In this document: one piece after another, positions 30,539 through 40,820 of the stretch
Layout of the letters: each line of letters starts with the position of its first letter
How positions within the stretch are numbered: the first letter of the stretch is position 1
NCBI RefSeq assembly: GCF_000304475.1
Contig: NC_018951.1
Coordinates: forward strand, 310,001 to 374,000
Length of the DNA stretch: 64,000 nt
Direction of reading: 5' to 3'
DNA from: Kazachstania africana CBS 2517
Lineage: Eukaryota > Ascomycota > Saccharomycetes > Saccharomycetales > Saccharomycetaceae
Program-made: the position numbers and the translations under genes
Notes under the pieces: model-generated
The model's database searches: none
What the model saw: the letters and a program-made list of their open reading frames with translations, nothing else
Told to the model about the DNA's origin: nothing

Positions 30539-31885
30539 TTATATGGTTTTCTTGACGTGGTCGTCTGTCTTCGTGTGATGGGGTCTTACGCAGAGTAGCA
30601 ATAGGAGACTGTTTAGCACGAGTAACAATGCGCTCGTGGCTGCATTTGGTGGGTACACGTTCCAACAATATTCGTGCAACGCATACCATACAATACCAAC
30701 AGGTAGTGGTACTTGGGACCAATGTAGTAACATGGGTAGGGTCCATTGGTACCATACGAGAAATTGGTAATGTAAAGATCTGGCAAAAATGATCCCAATG
30801 AAATTTGTAATAATGAGTAATTGTGGTACGATCCTCTCCCTGTCATCGCGTGACATCGTCACCATAACATTACTGAATGGCCTTTTCATTGAAGTGATCA
30901 AATCGTGGAAGAATCGAGGATATCTTACAGCAACCACAACCAAGAGAAATATGATATGTCCCATGAGTAGTGATTTTTGAAACCATACATTATGGAACCC
31001 TTCTTCCCCAATAAATTGCCAATTTATGCTCCATTCGAACATGAATTGTCTGCTGAAATTGAATGCATTCTTCAAATATTCCATTGGGAAAGTTTTCAAA
31101 AATGGCAGAGCAACGTATACTTGCCAGCCTAGCATCACAATAAAACAAACCAATGTCTTGAACAGGTTTCCCTTGTTGACTATATAAACTCCAATCATCA
31201 TAGCAGGGAAATATAGCAAGGCATTCATCTTAATACTAACTGCCATGGAATAGGTTAAAGCGGAAAGTATAGATAAAATCATTTCTGTAGGTTTTCTTGG
31301 TGCAGCGGCTAAGATCATATGGAAAACTGTCATCACCATGAAGAAAGTCGTAAAGCAATCATTGAAGAGACGTAGCACGTAGATAGAATGAACTCTCTTC
31401 GAAAGACATCCCAATACAACACACCATGGTGGTATAGATAACTTATTGTAACAAAGCATTTGTAAAAGCATTGTAAACATGTACAAATATCTAAACCACA
31501 GTTGTCCCTTATCTAGATTCTCCATCCCGTCAGTTAGCCTGTGCATTATCTTGTACAGCATAACATGACCTGCAGGATAAACTAGTGGCCCGGTGCCACC
31601 TTCGATTTCTGTATAGTTCAAATTTTTATAGTATACTATCGTCTCAATTTGCTCCATATACGCTTTGTAATCAATCTCAGTGTATGCCACATTCTTAATA
31701 ATTATCTTGAGTGCTGCGGACTCCATAAATAGTAACGTAGGGATAACAATAAGATTGGCTCGAGGATTAAACAACAAGTACTCAATCCCATCTTTCAAAT
31801 CTTGCCACAAATCTAATGGTGGTCTCACAAACTTTTCAGGTTCCTTAGTCTCCGCTATCTGAGCCTCCTTTAATTCGCTAGTCAT
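30539..31885 (-). CDS. ALG3: Dol-P-Man: Man5GlcNAc2-PP-dolichol alpha-1,3-mannosyltransferase
   Basis: ER multispanning enzyme that adds the first lumenal mannose to the N-glycan precursor. It has 448 residues (S. cerevisiae 458). The N-terminal cytosolic segment LWQDLKDGIEYLLFNPRAN precedes many hydrophobic segments. The lumenal motif KAYMEQIETIVYYKNLNYTEIEGGTGPLVYPAGH, which in shorter form reads DYKAYMEQI and GPLVYPAGH, is characteristic of Alg3, as is SLHYQFLVWYQWTLP near the C-terminus. The ATG is at 31885. In S. cerevisiae it is YBL082C; here it is flanked by two genes from the chromosome V sister block, FLO8 and SWI4. Confidence 0.96.
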   Translation of the reverse strand: MTSELKEAQIAETKEPEKFVRPPLDLWQDLKDGIEYLLFNPRANLIVIPTLLFMESAALKIIIKNVAYTEIDYKAYMEQIETIVYYKNLNYTEIEGGTGPLVYPAGHVMLYKIMHRLTDGMENLDKGQLWFRYLYMFTMLLQMLCYNKLSIPPWCVVLGCLSKRVHSIYVLRLFNDCFTTFFMVMTVFHMILAAAPRKPTEMILSILSALTYSMAVSIKMNALLYFPAMMIGVYIVNKGNLFKTLVCFIVMLGWQVYVALPFLKTFPMEYLKNAFNFSRQFMFEWSINWQFIGEEGFHNVWFQKSLLMGHIIFLLVVVAVRYPRFFHDLITSMKRPFSNVMVTMSRDDRERIVPQLLIITNFIGIIFARSLHYQFLVWYQWTLPMLLHWSQVPLPVGIVWYALHEYCWNVYPPNAATSALLLVLNSLLLLLCVRPHHTKTDDHVKKTI

Positions 31886-32085
31886 GGCTTGGTCCCAATA
31901 AATAACGAGTAGTATCCACTGCTTTCTTGTCTTTATATTATAGTTTGCTTCTTTTTTTTTTTTTTTTGACTTTTCTGGATCTCGTTGCTTATTTAAGAAA
32001 AAGTAACTTTATGCATAAAAATCTCTCGATAAAACTTAATTTATTCAAATAACTCTATAAAATGCATGGTTTATATGATATATTT

Positions 32086-34989
32086 TCATACAGCAGACTT
32101 CAAATCCTTCTCAATCTCGTCTAACTTAGTGTCGATATCACTAAAGGTTGATCCAATTAATGCTCTATACTTTCTTAATTTAATCGCTGAATTCCCCCTA
32201 CTTTTGACTTCAACCAACCTCTGTAGCATTGAACGTCTCTTCAATTGTAAAATTGCAAACTTTAAAGAATCTTTTATTCTAACATCTATATCACCTGCTT
32301 CAATAATACAATTTTCTAGATTTTGCTCCTCTTCTGCTGCTTGAGCCAGTATCAGTGCTTGGGATTTTTCGAGTTGCTTTCTTAATTTAGTTTTCTTTTC
32401 TTTGACATCTTCTAAGAGATTAATTTTTGACTTTTCAAGTTCAATAGTGTCCTTAATTTTTAAGCTTTTGAATATATTATTTTTCTGTCTGGTCACAGAA
32501 TTGGCAGTCTTCTGGACATCCACCAGATTGCTTCTCAGAATTTTTATCTCGTGTTCGTTACTATTAATCTCCATGTCAATCTTACTCACCAACTGATTCA
32601 CAACTCTGTTTAGCTTGTTACCCTTGCTAAAGGTGGGAGAGTTGGTAGATTTTTCAGGGAATAAAGGAGCGATCTTTTCTTCTAATGCAGTTGAATGGTC
32701 CTTATTAGTTCTAGTGGCATCCTTTATACTTTGTTTCATTGTAGATGGTGACTGCAAAGGTGCTGGTGACGATTTTGCATATTTTATTACAGAAGAGTTA
32801 ACTATTGCGTCAATTGAGGATAGGTCCTCCATTATTTGACCCAGTGAGGTATTGTTCTTTTCATTAGATTGTAAAAATGTTCTTGGGCTTTGATTTTTAT
32901 ATAAAATAGGCGTTTCCAAAAGTGTCGTCATCTGTGTCTCTTGTGGAAGCTCCTCTGATTTGATAGTTTGACGTAAATTCTTCTCCTGTTCCAGCTTAAT
33001 TTTTGGATTTACTAGCAGTTTGTTATCTGTATCTAAATTTGGCTTGATCCCCATCTGGGAAGTGGGAGGAACAATCATATTGAACCTTGATAATATTTCC
33101 ACCGCTGAGTGCCCTTCAGCATTGGGAATATCAATAGATGCTCCTAAGAGGCAAAGCTTATTGAAAAGATCCAAGTTTAAATTTAACGCTGCCAGGTGCA
33201 AAGGAGTATTACCCATAGTATCTTGAAAATCTAAACACATTTGCAAAGTACTATAATTTTCTTCAGCTAATGCCCGCAACATTGTTTCGATATATGATGT
33301 GATGACAGTATCATCTTTAGATTTATTAGCACTCAATTCCACCAAGTAGTGGAATGGGAGACGTCTATTTTGATCAGGTGTTACTAAGCATATCCTCAAA
33401 ATATAAATAAGCTCTCCAAATGTATTGTTAGTATAATTATTATTATAAAATAACGATTTAGTGACACAATTAAAACCCTTGATATTACAATATAGTGCGT
33501 TTGCATTTAGGTACAGAAGCGCTTTGATCAATGGAATATTAGCCATAGCTGAAGCCCAATGCAATGCAGTGTGACTTTGTTGGTCAATTTCCGCATCAAT
33601 ATTAAAGCCTTCTGGTGGGTGGTACAACTCATTAGGGAGAGTATATGATTCATCTGGTTTTGGCTCATATGCTAATACTTTCAATATTAACTCTCTATAT
33701 TCGTCTTTATTCATTCTTTGAATCTTTAATTGATTGCCAATATTTAAGTTTCGATCATTATCAGAATAATTGTTAGTCAATGAAAAAGTAGAGTTTGTTG
33801 GAGCATTTTTTGTCTTGACATTGTTAATATCCTCAATTGAGGATGGTTGTAGTTTTGAATTTAACATTTTGTTAGTTGAAAGCTCTATCTTTTCTTGGCT
33901 ATTGTTTTCAATGAACTCGTTCCCAGAAGCATAATGGCGCTGAATATTTATGCTTGTTTTTTCATTATTACTGCTTTGTGTATCAATTTGTGATGTAATA
34001 GTTTTACTAGTGCTGTTTTCAGGAACAAATGTGATAAAATTAGATACCTTTGGCTTCTTGTTTATTTTAAAAAAATTCATAGTATTGTTACCGTACTTAA
34101 TAACGTTATTTGGTGGCCGAGTTGGCCCTTCGTTGGATACGTTTGTTGGAACTGGAAAAAATTGTAAAGGTTTTTGAGATGCAGAGTACCCATTAGTGTG
34201 AGGCTTAATGTTGTCGGCAGAGTTTAATCTTGACATTGTGGGGTTCACGCTAATTGATGATGGATCATCTAGAGTAGACGAATTTGTATTTCTATATGCA
34301 GTTGTATTGGAAGAGTTTGTTATGTTTGATTGTCTTGGGGTTTGAAATGCTACATTATGCAAAGGGCTTGGATTAGCCTGTAAGGAAGTTGATTTTTTAA
34401 CTTTCTTCTGTAAGTTCGATTGACTAGCCTGAGGTTGATTATTTTTTCTCTTTGGTGTTTTATTATAACTTGATGGTGAAGAAATTTTTTTACCAGGAGA
34501 AGCTTTCCTTAATATACTATTTTTCATTCTTCTTCTTGGTGGATTTGAAGGATCTAAATTGAAATTGATGATTGTTTGAACAACAGGATCATTTATGTTA
34601 TATTCTGCAATCAATCTCTTTGCATCGACCAAGGGAATCCATGTTCCTTGGAATCTACCATATCCACCCTGAACTTTCTCGTGCCTGAGATTCGATGACT
34701 CTCTTTCAAGTACTTTTGTTCTATGATTCTTGGAAAATTTGGCAACTTTAAAGACTTGTGTAATATTTATCCAATCATCTCGTGTTCTTCTCATAACAAT
34801 ATGAGACTCAGCACCTCTAAAATAGCATTCATAAACGTCTGTTTCCGCGTACGTAGCAATCTCCACTATAGGACGTGCCGATGCATAATTTGCTTTATTG
34901 TCATCACTCTGTGAATCTGCCACAGTTCGTGTTATTTGAGGAACAGTTGTTCTATTGATGTCCGAAATACGAGCTGGATTCAGCATCAT
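32086..34989 (-). CDS. SWI4: DNA-binding subunit of SBF, G1/S transcription factor
   Basis: Binds SCB elements and, with Swi6, switches on G1 cyclins and cell-wall genes. It has 967 residues (S. cerevisiae 1,093). The APSES/KilA-N DNA-binding domain covers about residues 40-150, with DVYECYFRGAESHIVMRRT, then DDWINITQVFKVAKFSK and GGYGRFQGTWIPL. A conserved basic tail follows (SILRKASPGKKISSPSSYNK). Ankyrin repeats lie at about 470-640 (HTALHWASAMANIPLIKALL; GNTPLHLAALNLNLDLF). A C-terminal coiled region, about 820-967, corresponds to the Swi6-binding part. The first of two adjacent ATGs is at 34989. It is YER111C in S. cerevisiae. Confidence 0.96.
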   Translation of the reverse strand: MMLNPARISDINRTTVPQITRTVADSQSDDNKANYASARPIVEIATYAETDVYECYFRGAESHIVMRRTRDDWINITQVFKVAKFSKNHRTKVLERESSNLRHEKVQGGYGRFQGTWIPLVDAKRLIAEYNINDPVVQTIINFNLDPSNPPRRRMKNSILRKASPGKKISSPSSYNKTPKRKNNQPQASQSNLQKKVKKSTSLQANPSPLHNVAFQTPRQSNITNSSNTTAYRNTNSSTLDDPSSISVNPTMSRLNSADNIKPHTNGYSASQKPLQFFPVPTNVSNEGPTRPPNNVIKYGNNTMNFFKINKKPKVSNFITFVPENSTSKTITSQIDTQSSNNEKTSINIQRHYASGNEFIENNSQEKIELSTNKMLNSKLQPSSIEDINNVKTKNAPTNSTFSLTNNYSDNDRNLNIGNQLKIQRMNKDEYRELILKVLAYEPKPDESYTLPNELYHPPEGFNIDAEIDQQSHTALHWASAMANIPLIKALLYLNANALYCNIKGFNCVTKSLFYNNNYTNNTFGELIYILRICLVTPDQNRRLPFHYLVELSANKSKDDTVITSYIETMLRALAEENYSTLQMCLDFQDTMGNTPLHLAALNLNLDLFNKLCLLGASIDIPNAEGHSAVEILSRFNMIVPPTSQMGIKPNLDTDNKLLVNPKIKLEQEKNLRQTIKSEELPQETQMTTLLETPILYKNQSPRTFLQSNEKNNTSLGQIMEDLSSIDAIVNSSVIKYAKSSPAPLQSPSTMKQSIKDATRTNKDHSTALEEKIAPLFPEKSTNSPTFSKGNKLNRVVNQLVSKIDMEINSNEHEIKILRSNLVDVQKTANSVTRQKNNIFKSLKIKDTIELEKSKINLLEDVKEKKTKLRKQLEKSQALILAQAAEEEQNLENCIIEAGDIDVRIKDSLKFAILQLKRRSMLQRLVEVKSRGNSAIKLRKYRALIGSTFSDIDTKLDEIEKDLKSAV

Positions 34990-35756
34990 CTTGGACTTGT
35001 ATTCCTGATATAATTACCGATTCTTCTCACCAATAGCTTACTTTAATGGCAGATAGTGCTGATCAAAGTAATAATTGTGAGTTCCTAATAAGCAAAAAGA
35101 GACAGAAGCAATATGTTGTCTTTGGAGCTCTTTTTTTAATTCACTGATCTAACTAAAATGATCTAATTACCACAATGCAGCAACCTAAAACCTATTGGTG
35201 CTTCAATGGATGACCTGCCTTCGTATACACTATTGCAACTCATTATGATCAGCGTCAGAACTCTCAGCAAGATCTGAAAAAATCGCAGTAGAAAAAGAAA
35301 AAAAAAAAAAAAAAAAGAACGCGAAAAGTTTACGCGTCGCACAAAGGTGTGGGTTTTTAGTACTTTTTCTGGCGCAGTGGTTACATGGGCTATATTGTCA
35401 CCTGGGTTCGACCCCCGTGAGGGTCGTAAAATTGAAAACATACATAAAAACAACCATTCTCTTGCTTGTCCAAACCTATTGGTTAGCAACGCCCAACTGC
35501 TGAACTCATTTCAAACCCTTCTTGTATTTCTCTGTATAGTATTCCTTTAAAGCAGGTTTGTTTAGATTATCGGCTCAATATAGAAAATGAAAACAAAAGA
35601 GAATCGAAAATATTATAGATTGATATTAGGAACGTTTTTTCTGTCGTCATATTTTACACAAACCTTTTGACTCTAAGGAACTTTTTAACTAGCTGATATC
35701 ATATTAGTGGCATACTACTCAATAGACTCTATTATACATAACTTTCTCCCATTACT
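34990..35756. promoter_or_regulatory. Divergent SWI4-CDC27 promoter region
   Basis: 767 bp between divergent genes. It contains an A-rich tract at about 35,294-35,318 and a tRNA-like relic at 35,363-35,426. No open frame worth calling. Confidence 0.45.
35363..35426 (+). pseudogene. Degenerate tRNA-like sequence
   Basis: A perfect A-box-like TGGCGCAGTGG (35370-35380) and B-box-like GGTTCGACCCC (35405-35415) lie only 24 bp apart. That leaves too little room for a normal anticodon arm, and the 5' side (CTTTTTC) does not pair properly with the 3' side (TGAGGGT). I read it as a tRNA relic or a promoter-like remnant able to bind TFIIIC, not as a working tRNA. Confidence 0.4.
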
Positions 35757-37895
35757 ATGCTTTTTGCAGTTGATGATGCTAAAGAAGCAGAACTGCCATA
35801 TTTTGCATCTCCGTCTGGATATGATCAGGATGATCAATACTATGCTGAAAACTATTCGAATTCTCCAAAAGTACTGAGCAATCTGGCTCAAGTAATTGAA
35901 AATGCCATTCAACAAATGAATTTCGAAACTGCTGTATTCCTATCTGAACTGCTGTATACAGAATCACTGGGATTCGACAAACACAACTTCTATAGAATTA
36001 ATTCGACATATCTATATTGCTTATCATTATACATGAACAGAAACTATCATACTGCATTCGAAATTTCAAAGACTATGAAAAGCTTACACATTTCCATCGC
36101 TTATATTTACGGACGCTGTTGCCTCGAATTATCTAGGGATGAAGAAACGGCATGTCTAATATTAGTAATGAGGTTAGACGAATTTCACAGGGACTTCAAT
36201 GACCACTTCATATCGATGCCAAATCTGGCAACAATACATTCATTAATAGGAAAACTATATCAAAGGGTAGACAATACGAAATCTAGTATTCAGCATCATA
36301 TTGAAGCACTCAAAATTGATCCATTTTTATGGGAGTCATTATCTGCATTGTGCAACATGAAGGCACTTGTCGATCTAAAATTACTATTTTATGGATCAGA
36401 TAAACAGAAAAGAAGTTTGTACAGCAACAGTACAACCCAAGAGGACTTTAAAGATGAATCAAAGAAAAGCTATACCAAAGTCGGAAATAATGTAATTACA
36501 TCACCTTCCTTGAAGGGATCATACAATGATATTCATGAAATGACTGATATCTCACAAAATTTATACAAAAAATCTGAAGATTTCAGAAAAAAACAATCCG
36601 ATATGACTGCAACGTCAAATAAGAAGAAGAATTTACTCTTCCACTCTCAGTTACCTTCCGTAAGCTCTAATTCAGTCACTAAATCGAACGTGGGCGATAA
36701 GGATAAATTGTTAAACACTCCTCCATCAAAATTGATCATGAATGACTCGAGAGCTAGTTTCAAAACGCCTCGTAATATCATGAAAACTACTAATACGGGT
36801 AGTACCATAAAGAGAAGGCTAAATTTGAACTCATCTGCCAATCGCGATTATATTAGGGCTAATCCAACTTTTCTATCAGATCCTTCACCAAATTTGAACA
36901 ATGATATGGATGAATTGAGAGATTTGATTTATATATTCGCCAAAATATTAAAGTCCACAGTAACTTTCAACTGTTATAATGCAATAAGAATAATACGGGA
37001 ACAACTGCCAACTCATTTAGGAAAATACATGCCTTGGTGTCAGGCACAACTAGGCAAGTTACATTATGAAATTCAAAACTATAAAATGGCCTTGAGCCAC
37101 TTTGAAAGATTACGCATTATACAACCAACTAGATTGAATGATCTTGAAATATTTTCCACCTTATTGTGGCATCTACATGATAAAGTAAAGCTATCCAATT
37201 TAGCGAATGAACTAATCGACAATTTCCCAGAAGCTGCACAAACATGGTGTGTACTAGGAAACCATTTTTCTCTCCAAAAAGATCATGATGAGGCAATAAA
37301 AGCTTTCAATAAGGCAACAGAATTGGATCCAAGATTTGCATATGCATACACTCTACAAGGTCACGAATATGCAAGCAATGAATCATTTGATACAGCAAGG
37401 ACATTTTACAGAAAAGCATTGGCTTGTGATTCTCAGCATTATAACGCATATTATGGTCTCGGTACATGTGATTCTCAAAATGGCAACCATGATAGAAGTC
37501 TACTCTTTTTCGAAAAGGCAAGGATGATTAACCCAGTTAATATTGTGTTAATTTGCTGCTGTGGTGTTGAATTAGAAAAAGTGCGAAATTATGAGTTGGC
37601 TTTAAAATACTATGACTTTGCAAGTAAATTACAACCCAATTCGGCACTGGCAAAATATAGAAAGGCTGAATTGCTATTTTCCCTTGGAAGATATAGTCTA
37701 GCCGTAGAACTTTTTGAAGATTTGATAAAGTTAGATTCAGAAAACCCCAATTTACATTATATGCTTGGAAAAATTTACCAGACAATGGGTAGAAAAAAGG
37801 ACGCTGTAAAGGAGTACACCGTAGCAATGAACTTGGATCCAAAGGGAAACCAATATATAATAGATGCTTTGGAAAATTGTCATGCTCAAGACTGA
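35757..37895 (+). CDS. CDC27: Anaphase-promoting complex TPR subunit Apc3
   Basis: TPR scaffold of the APC/C ubiquitin ligase; binds the IR tails of Cdc20/Cdh1. It has 712 residues (S. cerevisiae 758). N-terminal TPR-like helices (about 25-200; ETAVFLSELLYTESLG, MNRNYHTAFEIS) are followed by a disordered Ser/Lys-rich linker of about 220-370, which in S. cerevisiae is phosphorylated. A tandem TPR array covers about 390-700 with classic units such as DHDEAIKAFNKATELDPRFAYA, in part, and YNAYYGLGTCDSQNGNHDRS. The ATG at 35757 follows a pyrimidine-rich leader. Beside BOI1 as in S. cerevisiae (YBL084C-YBL085W). Confidence 0.96.
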   Translation: MLFAVDDAKEAELPYFASPSGYDQDDQYYAENYSNSPKVLSNLAQVIENAIQQMNFETAVFLSELLYTESLGFDKHNFYRINSTYLYCLSLYMNRNYHTAFEISKTMKSLHISIAYIYGRCCLELSRDEETACLILVMRLDEFHRDFNDHFISMPNLATIHSLIGKLYQRVDNTKSSIQHHIEALKIDPFLWESLSALCNMKALVDLKLLFYGSDKQKRSLYSNSTTQEDFKDESKKSYTKVGNNVITSPSLKGSYNDIHEMTDISQNLYKKSEDFRKKQSDMTATSNKKKNLLFHSQLPSVSSNSVTKSNVGDKDKLLNTPPSKLIMNDSRASFKTPRNIMKTTNTGSTIKRRLNLNSSANRDYIRANPTFLSDPSPNLNNDMDELRDLIYIFAKILKSTVTFNCYNAIRIIREQLPTHLGKYMPWCQAQLGKLHYEIQNYKMALSHFERLRIIQPTRLNDLEIFSTLLWHLHDKVKLSNLANELIDNFPEAAQTWCVLGNHFSLQKDHDEAIKAFNKATELDPRFAYAYTLQGHEYASNESFDTARTFYRKALACDSQHYNAYYGLGTCDSQNGNHDRSLLFFEKARMINPVNIVLICCCGVELEKVRNYELALKYYDFASKLQPNSALAKYRKAELLFSLGRYSLAVELFEDLIKLDSENPNLHYMLGKIYQTMGRKKDAVKEYTVAMNLDPKGNQYIIDALENCHAQD

Positions 37896-38027
37896 ACTTC
37901 TCTTAAAGTGGAAGGTTGGTTTTTTTGGTAGTATGAATATATATATATGCATACATACATTATATTATATAGTGTCTGTTCAATTGTAATAACAATAACC
38001 AAAAACAAAAAAGCTAAATTTGACAAT

Positions 38028-40820
38028 TCAAAGAAAGCCAGACGCCATGAGCTCATTCTGGCGTTGTTGCTGTTCCCAGAGCAATTGATCTTCGTCTTCC
38101 TCATTGAGGAAGCGCTGTTGCTCCCTTTCTTTTAGTTCTTCTTTTGCTTCATCCAACATTTCCTGGGCTCTAGTCAATGAGACAGTTGGCATAGCATATG
38201 AGCTGACTATGGGAACAGTGTCATCGACGTCGATGGTAGCTTTTATCATTGCAGCCAACCAATTCCTCATTTCCTCCTTCGAATCTACGGCAAAGTAATG
38301 CACACGGGGTTGCGTAAACGTAAGCCCCTTCTTAGATCCAGGCTGCGGTGGAATCAACTTGAAACAGTATTTCCCACGGCCTGTACTCGCAGCGTAAATT
38401 GATACAAGTTTGTCGTCGTCTCTTGCTGGAACAACTTTGTGTGACGTAATGTCTATCAATCCTCTTTCCCTAGTATCTTCTGTACTTGCAAAATATGATA
38501 ACCTGGTTCCGTGTAAAACGAAGAATCTGGTTTTCCAAACCCCCATGGTGCCGTTACCCTTCTTATTCATCCAGCCATAACAGTCAGAAGTTTTCAGCGC
38601 ATCTTTAACAGTAACATTTCTTATGCCTTCAAGGAAGGCAGTAGTTTGCTGCTTTTTAGCTTTGGGACGAACAGCTTTTTTCTTCATTTTTATGGCTTCA
38701 CTAGCCGATCGTTTCTTTTCCTCCTCTAGCTTTTTAACCTCGATAACGTCCTTAGGATCAATGGTACTTATTGATCTTGAAGATGAAGATTGTTTATGAC
38801 TATGCCTTGGTTTATGGTTGATATTGTCACGTTTCTTATCTTTCGCAACTACAGTAGTACTGTAGTCATTTTGATTTTCTCGGAGTGGGCTTGTGATTAG
38901 TGAAGATTTTCTAGAATGTGACACTATTTTGTTATTTGCAGAAGCAGTAGTGTTCCTCCGTGTATTATTACTAGGTGAGAGGGCTACCCTGTCTTCGTTC
39001 TTGCTCGGTGAAAGGAATGACAGCAATGACGAATTTCTCCTATGCTTTTTAATATCAGAATTACTTGCACGTCTACTGTGGTCGTATACACTAGATGGCG
39101 TTCTCGAATGGCTTCCATAATACGCTGATACTGGTCTTTCTAACCTTTCATTTGACTCGTTGACTGACTTCACTGGAGATAAAGTGGATATTCGATTGAA
39201 TAGGTCAACAAAAGATCCTCCTGATACAGTCTTTTTGTGGCCGGTGTAAATTACTGAATTTCTGTTACTTTTAGACCCATCCATAACCGGGCTTGCAGTA
39301 TTGGCAAAATATTCTGATCTTGGAGTAGGAATCGGTGACACTCCAGATGATGCTCTGCTTGCACTTGAAGGAAACTTTAAGCCAATAGAGGAATTTTTTA
39401 GCTTGAAGTCGTAGCTAGCAATTGAATCGTTTCCAGACGTGGCAGATGAAGGGAATCTAAACTTACCGCTATCATTAGATGAAGTGGTAGAGTTAGGAAA
39501 TGTATATGGATTTCCAGTATTGTTGATGTTCGAAAAAAATTTATAATCCGAGGAAGTATGAGGACTGGTTGTCAATTGTTGATTTACAGATGGCGATAAA
39601 TGTGGTTGTACCGGGCTTGGATATGATGGTGGTTTTGGTGCTTTTCCTGGAGATTCGAAAACTTTTTCGTCGGAGGATATCGCCAAGCCTGCTAGTTTGT
39701 CAGAAGTAATTCTTAGCTGCTCGCTATCAAAAAGTACTGAGCTTGGTCTAGAATTATTTACAATATCCCTCATACCCGTTTCAGGTGTCTTATCAGACGG
39801 AAGGGCATCTAAAGACTGTGATAATTTTCTTGAGTGGTAATTATGTGATGAGCGTCTTAAACTGGTGAGTGACGTTGCTGCTAGCAGTTGAGTTTTCCTT
39901 TTATCAGCAGTAATCGGGGTGGCTGATTCAGCTGTGCCTTTTAAAGTAGAAATTTCTTTGAATATTTCAAACCTTAAGCCGAAAGAGTTTATCTCTAACT
40001 CTTTCAGATGTCCAAGCTCTAGTTCCAGTAAAATTTTACCAGTAATCTGGTGTTTTTCAAATTTTCCAGCTGCCTCAACATTGAACCCTTTCTTTAAGAA
40101 ATAATTACTTACTTGTTCTGGAGTCCATTTTGCTACGAGGGATGGGTCAAGTTCGTCAATAATTGAACGACTGCTTTTTTCCGTATCAATGGATTGGCTT
40201 GTAATCGAGGGTGTTATATCTAATTCCGGTGTAGAAGCTGTCACATTCAAATGCTTTGTAAGAGGTGTACTGATTGCTTCTTTATTTAATAATAACTCTA
40301 AAGAATCGCTTCTTAACTCTGCCAATGCTTTATCGATATCGTTCATAGTTGTGTTGACTGATGAACTTTTATCAGCATGATTACTTTTATTTTCAGTAGA
40401 TGTCTTCAGAAAGGAATAAGAAGAGTTACTATTTGACCCAGATTGAGAGTACTCACGGCAGTTGACATCGAATTGTAACTTCTCGTTTCCATATACACCA
40501 TCACCCCTTCTTTGAGATTTCTCTTTCAAAGAGGGTGAATCTTGAGCGTCTATATCTAGCTTTTGAGTAAAGATTTTTGGGAATAAGCCTTCTTTTCCTG
40601 TTCTTAGGTTACGGCCTACATACCAGCCATCATTATAATCTTCATCGTCTGTAATAACTTGTATTTTATCACCTGGTTTGATGCTAATTTCATCTTCCAT
40701 TCGTTTAGTATATGCACTGACAGCAATTAGCATTGTATTACTATTTTTCACTTCTTGAACTTGGCCTAGAGCATTGCCAACATTTACATTGGGCTTCAAT
40801 TGTCCTTTAATTCGAGGCAT
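38028..40820 (-). CDS. BOI1: Boi1/Boi2 polarity scaffold (SH3-SAM-PH)
   Basis: Bem1- and Cdc42-binding protein acting in bud growth and exocytosis. It has 930 residues (S. cerevisiae Boi1 980, Boi2 1,040). Domain order is diagnostic: SH3 near residues 30-95 (AVSAYTKRMEDEISIKPGD, then DGWYVGRN), SAM at about 225-290 (WTPEQVSNYFLKKGFNVEA), a proline motif PKPPSYPSPVQP at about 395 for Bem1 SH3 binding, long Ser-rich linkers, and PH at about 745-865 (YGWMNKKGNGTMGVWKTRF). The C-terminus is a charged Gln/Glu coil. BOI1 and BOI2 are duplication partners, so the symbol could be BOI2; adjacency to CDC27 favours BOI1. Confidence 0.93.
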   Translation of the reverse strand: MPRIKGQLKPNVNVGNALGQVQEVKNSNTMLIAVSAYTKRMEDEISIKPGDKIQVITDDEDYNDGWYVGRNLRTGKEGLFPKIFTQKLDIDAQDSPSLKEKSQRRGDGVYGNEKLQFDVNCREYSQSGSNSNSSYSFLKTSTENKSNHADKSSSVNTTMNDIDKALAELRSDSLELLLNKEAISTPLTKHLNVTASTPELDITPSITSQSIDTEKSSRSIIDELDPSLVAKWTPEQVSNYFLKKGFNVEAAGKFEKHQITGKILLELELGHLKELEINSFGLRFEIFKEISTLKGTAESATPITADKRKTQLLAATSLTSLRRSSHNYHSRKLSQSLDALPSDKTPETGMRDIVNNSRPSSVLFDSEQLRITSDKLAGLAISSDEKVFESPGKAPKPPSYPSPVQPHLSPSVNQQLTTSPHTSSDYKFFSNINNTGNPYTFPNSTTSSNDSGKFRFPSSATSGNDSIASYDFKLKNSSIGLKFPSSASRASSGVSPIPTPRSEYFANTASPVMDGSKSNRNSVIYTGHKKTVSGGSFVDLFNRISTLSPVKSVNESNERLERPVSAYYGSHSRTPSSVYDHSRRASNSDIKKHRRNSSLLSFLSPSKNEDRVALSPSNNTRRNTTASANNKIVSHSRKSSLITSPLRENQNDYSTTVVAKDKKRDNINHKPRHSHKQSSSSRSISTIDPKDVIEVKKLEEEKKRSASEAIKMKKKAVRPKAKKQQTTAFLEGIRNVTVKDALKTSDCYGWMNKKGNGTMGVWKTRFFVLHGTRLSYFASTEDTRERGLIDITSHKVVPARDDDKLVSIYAASTGRGKYCFKLIPPQPGSKKGLTFTQPRVHYFAVDSKEEMRNWLAAMIKATIDVDDTVPIVSSYAMPTVSLTRAQEMLDEAKEELKEREQQRFLNEEDEDQLLWEQQQRQNELMASGFL

